Positions 49,172 through 58,651 of a stretch of 64,000 bases of DNA are shown one piece after another (the stretch's first letter is position 1; each line of letters begins with the position of its first letter). The notes under the pieces were generated by a model. It made no database searches and was not told the DNA's origin. It worked only from the letters and a program-made list of their open reading frames with translations. Source of the stretch: Paucidesulfovibrio longus DSM 6739 (GTDB lineage: Bacteria > Desulfobacterota > Desulfovibrionia > Desulfovibrionales > Desulfovibrionaceae); NCBI RefSeq assembly GCF_000420485.1, contig NZ_ATVA01000016.1, forward strand, positions 126,501 to 190,500. The letters are read 5' to 3'. The position numbers were made by a program, and so were the translations under genes.

Positions 49172-49609
49172 TTACAGGCATTCGAGATTGCCGGTGAGCT
49201 TGTTCACGATCCTGCATGATCCGAACAGGGCGATTCCGGCATAGGAGAGCGTTTCGGCCCCGGCTGCGGCCATGCGCTGCGTGTAGTCGTCGTAATGTCT
49301 TGCCGTGCGGGCTTGATGCGTGAACCCCGCGACCATGATCCGTTCGTCCGCGTGCGCCTTGTCGTGCAGGCTTTGCAGAAGAACGGCGTCCCCCTTCAGG
49401 ATGGGCAGCGGAAAGCGCGTGATGGCCGCGTGCGTCCTTCCGTCCGCATCGCGCACGTCCGGTCCGAGCAGGCCGTCCACTTTCCTGAAGACCGCGGCGG
49501 CCAGCACCGCCGCGGCATTGGCGGCCAGCCCCGCCGGAAGCGCGCCGTCCAGCACGATGACGCATTTCTGTTTTCTCGGATCCGTTGCCTTGAATTCCCC
49601 GCAAGTCAT
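49172..49609 (-). CDS. DUF2000-family protein
   Basis: The 145-residue protein matches the DUF2000 pattern: KCVIVLDGALPAGLAANAAAVLAA, then GPDVRDADGRTHAAITRFPLPILKGDAV, ending in YAGIALFGSCRIVNKLTGNLECL. Members are Pth2-like alpha/beta folds of unknown function. It has GGAG before its ATG and converges on the TSUP gene with 16 bp between stops. Nothing in context reveals its job. Confidence 0.8.
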   Translation of the reverse strand: MTCGEFKATDPRKQKCVIVLDGALPAGLAANAAAVLAAAVFRKVDGLLGPDVRDADGRTHAAITRFPLPILKGDAVLLQSLHDKAHADERIMVAGFTHQARTARHYDDYTQRMAAAGAETLSYAGIALFGSCRIVNKLTGNLECL

Positions 49610-49783
49610 GTGGTTCTCCTTCGTCTTGGTCGGTTCGTTTCGTGATGGCGCGAAGCGCGGTCACATGCCGAGACTAGGATTCGACGCGGTTCGCGTCTGG
49701 TAAAATCTTGCGGATATCGCCCGTTGTTTCCCTGCCTTGCTTCCAGGCGAAGCGCCGACTATAGTCCGGCCCAGGAGTCGTCC

Positions 49784-50236
49784 ATGCCCGGATACAAGGG
49801 ACATTTGCTCGGCGGAGCGCTGGTGGCCGCCACCGCGCTGGTGGTTCTGGGGGCGTTGCGTCTGTACACGGACGACTACGCACTGCTGGTTTCGCTCGGC
49901 GGGCTGGTTTTGCTCGGCGCGCTCTTCCCGGATATCGACACGGATTCCATGGGACAGACATTGTTCTATGCGAGTCTTGCGGCCCTGGACGGATGGCTGA
50001 TCTATCGCGCCCAATATTTCCACGCGGCCTGGCTTGGCTTGCTCGCCTTGGTTCCCGTGGTGGGACGCCACCGGGGCTGGATCCATACGTGGTGGGCCAT
50101 GCTGCTGCTGCCTTCGCCCATGCTCCTGCTGCCCGTGTTTCTCTGGCAGGTGGAGTGGGACCGGGCGCTGCCGTACTATTTCGCCTTCGTGCTCGGCTAC
50201 TTTTCGCATCTGCTCCTGGACAGGGAGCTGTTCTAG
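49784..50236 (+). CDS. YdjM-like membrane-bound metal-dependent hydrolase
   Basis: The 150-residue protein begins MPGYKGHLLGGAL and has four or five membrane segments. Putative metal ligands are His of GYKGHLLGG, Asp pair of LFPDIDTDS, His residues of GRHRGWIHTWWAM and the final GYFSHLLLDRELF; this distribution fits the LexA-binding inner membrane hydrolase (YdjM) family. It may act on a lipid phosphate, but no substrate is known. AGGAG is seven bases before ATG 49784. The following 103 bases to the convergent glycosyltransferase show no feature. Confidence 0.8.
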   Translation: MPGYKGHLLGGALVAATALVVLGALRLYTDDYALLVSLGGLVLLGALFPDIDTDSMGQTLFYASLAALDGWLIYRAQYFHAAWLGLLALVPVVGRHRGWIHTWWAMLLLPSPMLLLPVFLWQVEWDRALPYYFAFVLGYFSHLLLDRELF

Positions 50237-50339
50237 TCCATTGGGTTGGGGAATCGCCCCGCGGTGGATCCGATGCGGAGGCGGCGTGGCTTGTGTGCGC
50301 GGCGGGGAAGACCCTGGCGTGGACGGGAGTTGGCTATTC

Positions 50340-51440
50340 CTATTCCAGGGCCTTGAGGAATTGCGCCAGAACGTTGCGCGTGTCGAAGCGTTCCAGCAGG
50401 CGTTCTCTGCCCTTGCGGCCCATGTCGGCGCGCAGGGCAGGGTCGCGGGCCAGGGTTTCCAGGGCGTCGGCCAGGGCCGTGGCGTCGCCCGGCGGGGCCA
50501 GCAGACCGGTAGACTCCTGTTCCACCACCTCGGGATTGGAGGAGACCGCAAAGGCTGCCACGGGCCGCTCCGAGGCCATGGCTTCGGCCAGGACGTATCC
50601 GAATCCCTCCCAGAGCGAGGACAGGGCGAAAATGTCCAGCGAGGCGTGAAACCGCTTCATCTCCTCCACGAATCCGAGGAATTCGGTGACGTCGTCCACA
50701 CCCAGGCGGACAGCCTCCGCCTTGAGTTCATTCTCGGACTCTCCTGTCCCGGCGATGAGCAGTCGGAATTCCAGACCTCGATCCTTGAGCCGGCGGGCCG
50801 CTTCCAGCAGGTATCGCTGACCTTTTTGCGGGGTCAGTCTCCCGGCGTTGCCGATGATGATTTCCTGGCCGCGCCGCGTCACAAGCGGCTCGTCGGGCAG
50901 GGCGTCATAGGCTTTCACGTCGAAGCCGTTGTAGACCAGCCGGATTCGATCCTCCGGAATCAGCTTCCCATTGGCGGAGAGCACGCAGCGTTTCGTGTCC
51001 AGGGAATTGACGATCAATCGATGCAGAATCCTGCCGTAGAGCAGGCGGTTCAGGGCGGTGTCGCGCACGGGCACGGCAATGCCCCGGCGGTAGACGATGC
51101 GCGGCACGCCGGCCCAGCGCGCGGCCAGGCCGCCCGCCTTGAGGTCCGCCGGAAGGGCCATGACCAGGGTGTCGATGCGTTCCTTGCGGAAGAGCGAACG
51201 AAGCGCCAGCAGCTTGAACGGATTCAGGAAGCTGAGGTTGCCGAGGCGGATCTCGTGGAGCGTCAGTCCCGGCTGGCCGCGCAGCCGCTGCGCGAGCACG
51301 CTGCCCGTGTTGGCCACGACATGCACGGTCAGCCCGGCGTCGCGGCAGAGCAGGGCGAAGTCGTGATTGAACTTTTCGCCGCCGCCCCAGGGGCGGTTGC
51401 TGTTCAGGAAGCAGATCGTGCGCGGCTTGAACTTCGGCAT
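50340..51440 (-). CDS. Glycosyltransferase family 4
   Basis: The 366-residue GT-B protein has an N-terminal acceptor domain (WGGGEKFNHDFALLC near residue 18) and a C-terminal donor-binding domain with GNAGRLTPQKGQRYLLEAARRLKD, LLIAGTGESENELK, VTEFLGFVEEM and ALSSLWEGFGYVLAEAMASERPVAAF, the last containing the conserved E-x7-E. This matches family 4 retaining glycosyltransferases used in lipopolysaccharide or polysaccharide synthesis. No sugar-nucleotide or other envelope genes are near, so substrates cannot be named. The ATG at 51440 lacks a clear ribosome site. Confidence 0.88.
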   Translation of the reverse strand: MPKFKPRTICFLNSNRPWGGGEKFNHDFALLCRDAGLTVHVVANTGSVLAQRLRGQPGLTLHEIRLGNLSFLNPFKLLALRSLFRKERIDTLVMALPADLKAGGLAARWAGVPRIVYRRGIAVPVRDTALNRLLYGRILHRLIVNSLDTKRCVLSANGKLIPEDRIRLVYNGFDVKAYDALPDEPLVTRRGQEIIIGNAGRLTPQKGQRYLLEAARRLKDRGLEFRLLIAGTGESENELKAEAVRLGVDDVTEFLGFVEEMKRFHASLDIFALSSLWEGFGYVLAEAMASERPVAAFAVSSNPEVVEQESTGLLAPPGDATALADALETLARDPALRADMGRKGRERLLERFDTRNVLAQFLKALE

Positions 51441-51469
51441 CGGATCGGCGCGGGAGCGAAGCAGGGAAG

Positions 51470-51497
51470 GTTCGGCCCTTCCAGGGAAGGGCCGAAC
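51470..51497. repeat. Strong 13-bp hairpin without T tract
   Basis: 51470-51482 pairs perfectly with 51485-51497. It sits between the exported protein gene and the glycosyltransferase gene. No T run follows on either strand, so it may be an mRNA-stabilising or attenuating structure. Confidence 0.55.
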
Positions 51498-51499
51498 GC

Positions 51500-51970
51500 C
51501 TAGAAGTCGTCCTTTTTCGGCTGCACCTCGACCATGCCGAGGGTTTGCAGCAGCACGCGAACGCGTTCGTCCGTGGAAAGCAGGATGGGCACCCGGTTGC
51601 TGTCCGAGTGCATCTTGTACCGGGTCAGATAGATGGCCTTGTCGTCCGGCGTGATCCAGACGTCGATGACCGTGACGTAGCGTTCATCGAGCAGCGGGAA
51701 TTTCCAGACGGTCTTCATTCGCGCCTTGACCTTGCCGCCGTCCAGGGGGTCGGATTCGCGGATCCTTTCCACTTCGGAGGAAAGGTACTCGGCGGTGGGC
51801 CGGATCTTTCCAAGGGCGTGCTCCGCAGCGATCTTCAAGGACTTCTCGTAGCTGTCCACGAGCACCTGCTCCTTGAGCGTGAAGGCGGCGGCGGGAAGCG
51901 TGGCCGCCAGCAGCAGGAGGGCTGCCAGCAGCGTCGGGGCGATGGCCGGGATGTGTCTCGTGGTCCGCAT
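51500..51970 (-). CDS. Exported protein of unknown function
   Basis: The 156-residue protein has a signal peptide (cleavage near PAAAF) and a mature part with an N-terminal helix pair (EQVLVDSYEKSLKIAAEHALG) and a beta-rich C-terminus (WKFPLLDERYVTVIDVWITPDDKAIYLTRYKM). The ATG at 51970 is chosen for AAGGAG upstream; it lies just inside the end of the fused sucCD gene (overlap with its stop region is avoided by 20 bp). I recognise no family. It may be co-transcribed with sucCD and the glycosyltransferase gene. Confidence 0.65.
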   Translation of the reverse strand: MRTTRHIPAIAPTLLAALLLLAATLPAAAFTLKEQVLVDSYEKSLKIAAEHALGKIRPTAEYLSSEVERIRESDPLDGGKVKARMKTVWKFPLLDERYVTVIDVWITPDDKAIYLTRYKMHSDSNRVPILLSTDERVRVLLQTLGMVEVQPKKDDF

Positions 51971-51990
51971 GGTCACTCCTTGGTTCGGGT

Positions 51991-54069
51991 TCAACGCGTT
52001 TTTCGCACAGCCTCGGCAATGCCGTCCAGGTCCGGGCAGACCGTGAAGCCTGCGCGCCGCATGGCTTCGATCTTGTCTTCCGTGGAACCGCCCTTTTCGA
52101 GGATGGCTCCGGCATGTCCCAGGCGTTTGCCCGGAGGCGCGGTACGGCCCGCGATGAACGATACCACGGGCTTGGGGAAGTTCGTGGCCCGTACATACTC
52201 GGCGAGGTCTTCCTCGGCCCGGCCTCCGATTTCGCCCAGGACCACAACGGATTTGGTCGGTTCATGGGTGCGCAGCAGTTCGAAAAGATCCGTGAAGCTG
52301 GTGCCTATGAAGGGGTCGCCGCCGATGCCCACGCAGAGGGACTGGCCCAGGCCCGCTGCGGAGAGGCGCGCGGCCACCTCGTAGGTCAGGGTTCCGCTGC
52401 GCGAGAGCACGGCCACGTCGCCGGGCGTGAAGGGGTCCACGGGCAGGATGCCGACCTTCAGCTCGCCGGGCACGAGCAGTCCGGGCGTGTTCGGGCCGAT
52501 GAGCCGAGTTTTGGAGCCGCGCAGCTGGGTGAGCGCGGAAAGCATGTCCTGCTGGGGAATGCCTTCGGTGATGCAGACGACCCACGGCACCCCGGCTTCC
52601 GCGGCTTCCAGGATCGCCTCGGCCGCCATGCGCGGGGGCACGAAAATGATGCTGACCTGCACGTCGTGGGCGCGCACGGCCTGCCGCACCGAGGAATAGA
52701 CCGGCACGCCGAGCACTTCCTGTCCGCCCTTGAAGGGCGTCACTCCGGCCACGACGTTGGTTCCGTACGCCTGCATCAGCTCGGTGTGCAGTCGGCCTTC
52801 GCGCCCGGTAATGCCCTGCACGAGCACGGGAGTGCCCTTGCCGAAGGGGAAGGGGGCCTGAGCCGGGGCAAGGGGCGCTGCCGCGGGGCTGAAGTCGGGC
52901 ACGGCCAGACGCGGCGCATCAAAGGGGCTCGCCGGGGCGTCGTCCGGCCGCAGGGTTTTGAGAATTTCAATGGCTTCGCCCATTTCCGTGGCCAGATGCA
53001 GGTTCGGTGCGTTCAGGGACTTGAGGATTCTCAGGCCGCTTTCCGCGCTGTTTCCGGAAAGGCGGGCCACGATGGGTTTTTTCGGGGGCTTGCCGCCGAG
53101 CGCGCCCTGCATGGCCAGGGCGACCTTCTCGCAGGAGAGGATGCCGCCGTAGAGGTTGATGAAGATGACCCGCACGGCGTCGTCGCTGAAGAGCAGATCA
53201 AACGCGGTTTCCATGCGTTCCTGGTCCGCGCCGCCGCCCAGGTCCAGAAAGTTGGCCGCGGGCAGGTTCGAGAAGTTCAGGAGATCCATGGTGGCCATGG
53301 CCAGACCTGCTCCGTTGACCATCAGGCCGACGAAGCCCTGGAGCTTCACGAAGGATAGTCCGGCGGCGCGGGCCCGGTTTTCTTCCGGGGCGTTGTGCGC
53401 CGGAGTGTGGAAGGCTTCCAGATCCGGCCGCAGATCGACCATGTTGTCGTCGATCTCCACCTTGCCGTCCAGGGCCAGGAAGTCGCCGTCCGCCGTGAGC
53501 ACGAGGGGGTTGATCTCGGCCAGGAGCAGCCCGTTGTCGAGCACTGCGCAGAAAAGTCCTTGCAGCAGGGCGGCGAAGGAGGCGTACTGCTCCTTTTCCA
53601 GGCCCAGGTGGAAGAATGCCGCGCGCACGTGTCGGTCCGAAAGGCCGCCCGGCAGGGAAACGTCCTGTACGAGCAGGTTGTCCGCGCCGAGGTTTTCGAT
53701 TTCCACGCCGCCTTCGCGTCCGGCGGTGAGGACGATGCTCCGGCGGGCGCGGGAGACGGTGAAGGAAAGATAGAATTCGCGCTTGATGCTGGAGGCGGGC
53801 TCCACGCGCAGGAAGGGCACGCTGTGGCCCTTGATGGTCATGTTCAGGATCTGTTCGGCCTTGGGCTGGAAATCGGCGCGGGTGTCCACCCGGAGAATGC
53901 CGCCCGCCTTGCCGCGTCCCCCGGTGAGCACCTGGGCCTTGAGAAACCAGGGCAGGTCGAAGTCCGGCGAGAAGGTGGCGAGTTCCTCAGGGGTCACGGC
54001 GACGCCTTTAGGCACGGCCACGCCCGCTTTCTGGAACAGAAGCTTGCTGTTGTGTTCATTGAGAAGCAT
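51991..54069 (-). CDS. sucCD: Succinyl-CoA synthetase, beta and alpha subunits fused
   Basis: The 692-residue protein joins both subunits of the ADP-forming enzyme. Residues 1-390 are the SucC-like beta part with ATP-grasp ([45 protein letters not shown]) and the CoA-ligase domain ([20 protein letters not shown]). After a Pro/Ala linker (about 395-425) comes the SucD-like alpha part with CoA-binding [31 protein letters not shown] and the phosphohistidine site [12 protein letters not shown]. The order beta-alpha distinguishes it from archaeal acetyl-CoA synthetases (alpha-beta). It interconverts succinyl-CoA and succinate or a related acid with ATP formation. Start ATG 54069 has AAGGAC upstream. 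Confidence 0.9.
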   Translation of the reverse strand: MLLNEHNSKLLFQKAGVAVPKGVAVTPEELATFSPDFDLPWFLKAQVLTGGRGKAGGILRVDTRADFQPKAEQILNMTIKGHSVPFLRVEPASSIKREFYLSFTVSRARRSIVLTAGREGGVEIENLGADNLLVQDVSLPGGLSDRHVRAAFFHLGLEKEQYASFAALLQGLFCAVLDNGLLLAEINPLVLTADGDFLALDGKVEIDDNMVDLRPDLEAFHTPAHNAPEENRARAAGLSFVKLQGFVGLMVNGAGLAMATMDLLNFSNLPAANFLDLGGGADQERMETAFDLLFSDDAVRVIFINLYGGILSCEKVALAMQGALGGKPPKKPIVARLSGNSAESGLRILKSLNAPNLHLATEMGEAIEILKTLRPDDAPASPFDAPRLAVPDFSPAAAPLAPAQAPFPFGKGTPVLVQGITGREGRLHTELMQAYGTNVVAGVTPFKGGQEVLGVPVYSSVRQAVRAHDVQVSIIFVPPRMAAEAILEAAEAGVPWVVCITEGIPQQDMLSALTQLRGSKTRLIGPNTPGLLVPGELKVGILPVDPFTPGDVAVLSRSGTLTYEVAARLSAAGLGQSLCVGIGGDPFIGTSFTDLFELLRTHEPTKSVVVLGEIGGRAEEDLAEYVRATNFPKPVVSFIAGRTAPPGKRLGHAGAILEKGGSTEDKIEAMRRAGFTVCPDLDGIAEAVRKTR

Positions 54070-54221
54070 TGCTGGTCCTTGTCGTAGGTCATGAGTGCGT
54101 TGAAACTGAGGCAATCGCGGGAGTCTAGGTGGTTTGGGCGTATTTTTCAACGTCAAATCCCCTCCTTGCCGCATGGATGGAAATAACCTACCAGGGGGGA
54201 AAGCATCGGAGGCGTTGACCA

Positions 54222-55016
54222 ATGTCAGAGTTCGATCGTTTTGCCGACGGCCTCGCCGACGAGGTTCTCAGCGAGATGGCCGACAATTTCTTCGGCGCGC
54301 GGCGCGAAATGGACGAGCAGATCGAGCAGTTCAAGAAGCTTTCGCGGGAACTGAAGAAACTCCAGGACCAGGCGGACCATTACGCCGAAATCCTGCATTT
54401 CGTCCTGCTCGGCGAGGAGGGGGCCGTCGGGTTTTACGAAGCCATCGGCCTCGATCCCTCGGACCTTCCGCTTTGCATGGAGTGCACGGTTCCGCCGCTG
54501 CTGGAGGGGCTGCCTTTCGCCTTGACCCGAAAGGGCCGCTTCCGCAAGCTCGTGATTCTCGCCTACCGGAACATGCGCGACAGCGTGGAGGACTACCTGC
54601 ACGGGCATGAATACGCCGATCCGGACGAGCCTCGCCGAAGGCGCGTCAGCGTTCATTATGATTCGTTGAAGAGGATGGAGGCGCGGCTCAATCTCCAGAT
54701 CGAGAAGCTCAATCGGCAGAGTTCGGTTTCGAACACCTTGCAGTACGTGCGCGGGCTGAATCCCGCCGAACTGGAGCGAGAGAAGATCGCCGGCGCCCCG
54801 GCTTTCGACGATCCGCAGAGACTGGATTCAACATTCGCCTATCCCCGTCAGGACATGTCCGCCGAAGGTTTGAAGTCGTTTCCGGAATTTCCCGCCTTCA
54901 AGGACGTCGAAAGCGAAATCAGGCAGTTCGCCAATGCCTTCTATGCCCGGAACAGGGAAGCTGTCCGGGCCATGCTGAGGGAGCTTCGGGAAGCTCAGCA
55001 GAACGCTAATCCATGA
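54222..55016 (+). CDS. Conserved helical protein of unknown function
   Basis: The 264-residue protein is highly charged and mostly helical, with a coiled coil at about 25-55 (ARREMDEQIEQFKKLSRELKKLQDQADHYAEI region) and another near 150-175. A compact middle part contains GLDPSDLPLCMECTVPPLLEGLPFALTRKGRFRKLV. There is no signal peptide, membrane segment or catalytic motif I recognise. GGAGG lies nine bases before ATG 54222. It is divergent to sucCD, and its last 11 bases overlap the 3' end of the convergent receiver gene. No function is proposed. Confidence 0.75.
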   Translation: MSEFDRFADGLADEVLSEMADNFFGARREMDEQIEQFKKLSRELKKLQDQADHYAEILHFVLLGEEGAVGFYEAIGLDPSDLPLCMECTVPPLLEGLPFALTRKGRFRKLVILAYRNMRDSVEDYLHGHEYADPDEPRRRRVSVHYDSLKRMEARLNLQIEKLNRQSSVSNTLQYVRGLNPAELEREKIAGAPAFDDPQRLDSTFAYPRQDMSAEGLKSFPEFPAFKDVESEIRQFANAFYARNREAVRAMLRELREAQQNANP

Positions 55017-55422
55017 GGTGGAGCTTTTTCAGCTCCGCGCGTACGCCCTCGGCCGAAAGCGGCTTGGTCAGATAGCCGTCCGCCAGCCCTCCACGGAAGA
55101 ACGATTTGCTCACGTTGCGAACGTCGCTCAGGGAAGAGATCATCACCAGCTTGGTCTCGCTCCCTGCGGGCACGGAATAATCCGCTTCGATCCGCCTCAG
55201 CGCTTCCGCAGCCTCATGCCCGTCCATGCCCGGCATGACGATGTCCATGAATATGGCGTCAAACGGACAGCCGTTCTTCAACTGACGCTCGAAGAGCTGA
55301 ACGGCGTCGTGGGGGTCGTTCGTGCAGGCGCATTCTCCTTGTGCGGATAGAATGCGCATCATAAACAGGGTCACGTCCTCCTGGTCGTCCACGATCAGGA
55401 AGCGCCGGATTCCATCGCTCAT
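55006..55422 (-). CDS. CheY-like single-domain response regulator
   Basis: The 138-residue protein is a bare receiver domain: acidic pair VDDQED, phospho-acceptor Asp in FMDIVMPGMDG, Ser of MISS in place of the usual Thr, and Lys of LTKPLSAEG. It has an insertion in the alpha4 region (DVRNVSKSFFRGGLADG). Such proteins bind motors or relay phosphate. The start at 55422 has GGAG before it. No histidine kinase is adjacent; cheZ at 19 kb could dephosphorylate it if it is a CheY, but this is speculative. Confidence 0.88.
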   Translation of the reverse strand: MSDGIRRFLIVDDQEDVTLFMMRILSAQGECACTNDPHDAVQLFERQLKNGCPFDAIFMDIVMPGMDGHEAAEALRRIEADYSVPAGSETKLVMISSLSDVRNVSKSFFRGGLADGYLTKPLSAEGVRAELKKLHLMD

Positions 55423-55466
55423 GCTGCTCGCTCCTCGCTGCGCCGCTTCTCGCGGCATCGATCTCC

Positions 55467-56384
55467 CTAGCCGTCCGCATTGATGCGGGCGATGATCCGC
55501 TCGCGGGCCTCCTCGGCCTCCTCCACGGGAATCTGGCAGGTGCCCACGCCCCGGTGTCCGCCGCCGCCGTATTCAAGCATCAGCTTGCCCACGTCGGTCT
55601 TGCTGGTCCGGTTGATGATGCTGTGTCCCACCGTGAAGACGATGTTCTGCTTCTTGAAGCCCCACATGACCTGCATGCTGATGTTGCAGTCGGGGAAGAG
55701 GGGATAGACCGCAAAGCGGTTGCCCGAATAGATGGTTTCCTCGTCGCGCAGGTCGATGACCACGAGATTGCCGTGGACTTCGGTGTTGCGCTTGAGCATT
55801 TCGACGAACAGGTCGGTCTGCTCGAAATAGCGGCGGGTGCGCTCCTTGACGTCCTCCAGCTCCAGAATCTCCGCCGCGCTCATGTGGCGGCAGTGGTCGA
55901 TCATGTCGAGCATGAGCTGATAGTTGGAAATGCGGTAGTCGTGGAAGCGGCCCAGGCCGGTGCGGGGGTCCATGACGTAGCCCAGAAGCACCCAGCCTTC
56001 GGGCCGCAGGATGTCGTCGGGGCCGAGGTTGGCGCTGTCCACCTTGTCCACGGCTTCCATCATCTCGTTGAAGCGGGCCGGGAAGGTTTTTTCTCCGCCG
56101 TAGTATTCCCAGATCACGCGGGCGCAGCTGGGCAGGGGCTTGCTCATCCCTTCGAATACGAGATCCTTTTCCAGCCGCTCCTGTTCGCTGGTGTGGTGGT
56201 CGAACCAGAGACCGGCACCGGGCACGTAGGGCACGTTGGCGAGCACGTCGTTCTTGTCCACCTTGATCTTGCCGTCCTGCAAATCCTTGGGATGGGCGAA
56301 AAGGTAGTCGTCCACCAGGTCCATTTCCTTGAGCAGCACGGCGCAGGCCAGTCCATCGAAGTCCGAACGGGTTACCAGTCTCAT
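55467..56384 (-). CDS. DHH-superfamily phosphoesterase
   Basis: The 305-residue protein opens with the DHH motif I MRLVTRSDFDGLACAVLL, then motif with WFDHHTSE (the DHH triad) near residue 60 and DKVDSANLGPDD near 113, and ends with the DHHA1 substrate domain GGGGHRGVGTCQIP. Such enzymes hydrolyse phosphodiesters or polyphosphate (exopolyphosphatase, nanoRNase, cyclic dinucleotide phosphodiesterase). No PAS/GGDEF part as in GdpP is present. GGAG precedes the ATG. Given the many c-di-GMP genes here, hydrolysis of pGpG or oligonucleotides is one possibility, not shown. Confidence 0.85.
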   Translation of the reverse strand: MRLVTRSDFDGLACAVLLKEMDLVDDYLFAHPKDLQDGKIKVDKNDVLANVPYVPGAGLWFDHHTSEQERLEKDLVFEGMSKPLPSCARVIWEYYGGEKTFPARFNEMMEAVDKVDSANLGPDDILRPEGWVLLGYVMDPRTGLGRFHDYRISNYQLMLDMIDHCRHMSAAEILELEDVKERTRRYFEQTDLFVEMLKRNTEVHGNLVVIDLRDEETIYSGNRFAVYPLFPDCNISMQVMWGFKKQNIVFTVGHSIINRTSKTDVGKLMLEYGGGGHRGVGTCQIPVEEAEEARERIIARINADG

Positions 56385-56464
56385 TCTATTTCACTCCCCG
56401 GTGTCGAGAGAAAAAGTTATAACATACCAATAATAAACATGCTTAACCAAAGTAAATACAAAGG

Positions 56465-57622
56465 TCAATCCGCAGGAAGCCTGCTCAGCGCCTGGGCGCG
56501 CAGTTCCCGAAGCCTTTCCCCGGAGCGGGGGCCGAGGTTGCGTTCGCCCTCGGGCAGCCGGACCGCGAGCATGGCGGCCAGATCGCGCCGCGCCAGGGGC
56601 AGGTGCTCTTCTCCCTTGTCCGCGAAGACCAGATGGAACATGGGTTCCACCAGCCGCGCCGCATGCAGGCGCATCAGCAGGTCCACGCGCGTTCCGGGAC
56701 GCAAGGCAGGATACCTCCCTGCGGTCATGTGCAGCTGGGCGGCGAGAGATCCGGCCTTGATCAGGGCGTTGGGCAGTCCGAGCCGTTCGCCGAGCAGTTC
56801 GGCGGGGGCGGCGCCCAGGTTCTCGTGGCCGTGGTGGCGGGGCCAGAATTCCGGCGGGGTGAGGCTCTTGCCCAGGTCGTGGCAGATGCCCATCCAGCAG
56901 GTTTCGGCGTGGCCCGCCAGCTCGTCGGCGACGCGAAGGGAGTGCTCGAAGGCGTCGGCGCTCTGGTGGTGTTCCGGCGGGCCGGCGGGAACGCCGCGCA
57001 GCCGCAGAAGTTCCGGCATCCAGTGCTCCAGGCATCCTGTTTCGGCAAGCAGTCGGAAGAAAAGGGAAGGGCGGGGTGAAGCAAGGGCCTTGAGCACCTC
57101 GCGGCAGACGCGTAGCGGCGGGAGATCGACCAGCGCGCCTGAGGCGGCGCTCCGCGTCATGGCTTCGCGCAGTTCCTGATGCGGGCTGAAATCGGGATAT
57201 TCGGCCAGGAAGCGCGCCGCGCGAAAGCTCCGCAGGGGATCTTGGTCCAGGGCGTCGGGCCGGGCCGGGCGCAAGACCCGGCGGTGCAGGTCGTCCAAGG
57301 CCTGCGGATGGCAGTAGAGGTTGCCGTCCTCGTCAAGCGCCATGGCGTTGATGGTCAGATCCCGTGCTTCGAGGTCCGCTTTCAAGGTTTCCGCCTCGTC
57401 TGCGGGGGCGGCGTCCGAGGCGTCTTGTTCCCTTGGAAAGGCGTGCTCCAGGCCGTTTACGAGAAAAACGGGGAAGCTCTTGCCCACTTCGTGCGCGTTG
57501 GGAAAGCGCGCAAGAAAATCCTCCCTGGTGGCCCCAAGCACGAGAAAGTCCTTGTCGGCCACGGGCCGCCCAAGTAAAAGGTTGCGGACGGCGCCGCCGA
57601 CGAGCAGAATCTGCATGTGCAC
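56465..57622 (-). CDS. cca: CCA-adding tRNA nucleotidyltransferase with HD domain
   Basis: The 385-residue protein starts with the class II nucleotidyltransferase head: ILLVGGAVRNLLLGRPVADKDFLVLG (metal Asp pair in DKD), followed by RDLTINAMALDEDGN, the RRVLRPARPDALDQDPLRSFRAARFLAEY neck motif and an HD domain (EHSLRVADELA, ICHDLGKSLTPPEFWPRHHGHENLGA). HD-containing CCA enzymes also show 2',3'-phosphatase/phosphodiesterase activity. Start is GTG 57622 or ATG 57616; both lack a strong ribosome site. It is divergent to birA. The 80-base A/T-rich gap to the DHH gene holds no clear element. Confidence 0.9.
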   Translation of the reverse strand: MHMQILLVGGAVRNLLLGRPVADKDFLVLGATREDFLARFPNAHEVGKSFPVFLVNGLEHAFPREQDASDAAPADEAETLKADLEARDLTINAMALDEDGNLYCHPQALDDLHRRVLRPARPDALDQDPLRSFRAARFLAEYPDFSPHQELREAMTRSAASGALVDLPPLRVCREVLKALASPRPSLFFRLLAETGCLEHWMPELLRLRGVPAGPPEHHQSADAFEHSLRVADELAGHAETCWMGICHDLGKSLTPPEFWPRHHGHENLGAAPAELLGERLGLPNALIKAGSLAAQLHMTAGRYPALRPGTRVDLLMRLHAARLVEPMFHLVFADKGEEHLPLARRDLAAMLAVRLPEGERNLGPRSGERLRELRAQALSRLPAD

Positions 57623-57676
57623 ATGGCTACCACACCCGACCTCTGCGCGCTACGGTTTGCCTACCGGAATATTTTC

Positions 57677-58588
57677 ATGAGCTGCGAAATCCGCATTTTA
57701 CATCAAGGCTACGGCGCAATTTGCGCGCCGCTCGACGTGGACGCCCTTGCCGACAGCTGCGCGGGCTGGGCCTCGGACCTGCGCGCGTCCCGGCCGTTTC
57801 ACTCTTGTCGCGTACCCCTCGGAGCCCTCAGCGAGATCGACGTTCTCTGCGCGGATGCGGATGTCGCCAATTCCATCTGGATTGGCGGCCGCTGCGAATC
57901 GGGCATGGATTTGGCCTGGGAGTTCGTCCGCGCCGGAGCGCTGCGCCCCTGGGATGCGGTGATCGCCGTGGAGCAGACCTCCGGAAGAGGCCAACTTCGC
58001 CGTCCCTGGCTTTCGGCGCCCGGCAATCTGCACGTCTGCTTTCATCTTGCCTGTCCTCCCTCGCCCTGGGACGGCCTGCTGTCTCTGCTGGTCGGATATG
58101 CGATCTGCAGCGCCCTTTCGGAACTCGGGGCCGACCTGCGGCTCAAATGGCCCAACGACTTGTATCAAAATGGTCGCAAAGTCGGTGGAATCCTTGTGGA
58201 ACAGCGAGGGGACGACGTGATCGTCGGCATGGGGCTGAATCTTCTTCGCGCTCCGCAGGATTGCGAAATGCGTAAAGATGCCGCGGCAAGAGCGGGCGTT
58301 TTGGAATTCCAGGGGTCTGGTTTTGGACCGGCGCGTGCTTGGCGTGCGCTTGTAAACCAGTCAAAAAACGCGTATATGTATCACTTGGAAAACAATTCCC
58401 CCACCGATTTTCTTTCTCTTGTTTCCCGGCGCCTTCTCTGGCTCGGCCATATGGTCTTCCACCAGGACGGCAGTGAGTGGCGTCGAGCGAGATTGATCGG
58501 TCTTCACCATGACGGCGGACTCGTCCTGGAGAGGGAAGGGAGCAGGAACGTCGTCTATTCGGGCAGCATCTTATTCGAGCGGCCCTAA
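57677..58588 (+). CDS. birA: Biotin-protein ligase
   Basis: The enzyme activates biotin to biotinyl-AMP and links it to a lysine of biotin-dependent carboxylases. The 303-residue protein has the ligase motif EQTSGRGQLRRPWLSAPGNL (family GRGRxGR, here GRGQLRR), KWPNDLYQNGRKVGGILVEQ, and VGMGLNL, with a C-terminal SH3-like domain (RLIGLHHDGGLVLER). An N-terminal 95 residues precede the catalytic core but show no winged helix, so it is unlikely to be a repressor. The gene stands directly upstream of pyruvate carboxylase, its probable substrate. Start ATG 57677 is chosen from the end of overlap with cca; the ribosome site is weak. Confidence 0.92.
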   Translation: MSCEIRILHQGYGAICAPLDVDALADSCAGWASDLRASRPFHSCRVPLGALSEIDVLCADADVANSIWIGGRCESGMDLAWEFVRAGALRPWDAVIAVEQTSGRGQLRRPWLSAPGNLHVCFHLACPPSPWDGLLSLLVGYAICSALSELGADLRLKWPNDLYQNGRKVGGILVEQRGDDVIVGMGLNLLRAPQDCEMRKDAAARAGVLEFQGSGFGPARAWRALVNQSKNAYMYHLENNSPTDFLSLVSRRLLWLGHMVFHQDGSEWRRARLIGLHHDGGLVLEREGSRNVVYSGSILFERP

Positions 58589-58651
58589 CCCTTGACTGCG
58601 GCAGCCGGACACCATGCGTCTGTTCGGCGTCGGCAACAATCGGAAGGACGT

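Noticed and set aside
51470-51497. Hairpin as intrinsic terminator between the exported protein and the glycosyltransferase genes
   Set aside because: The 13-bp stem is strong but lacks a T run; it is listed only as a hairpin.
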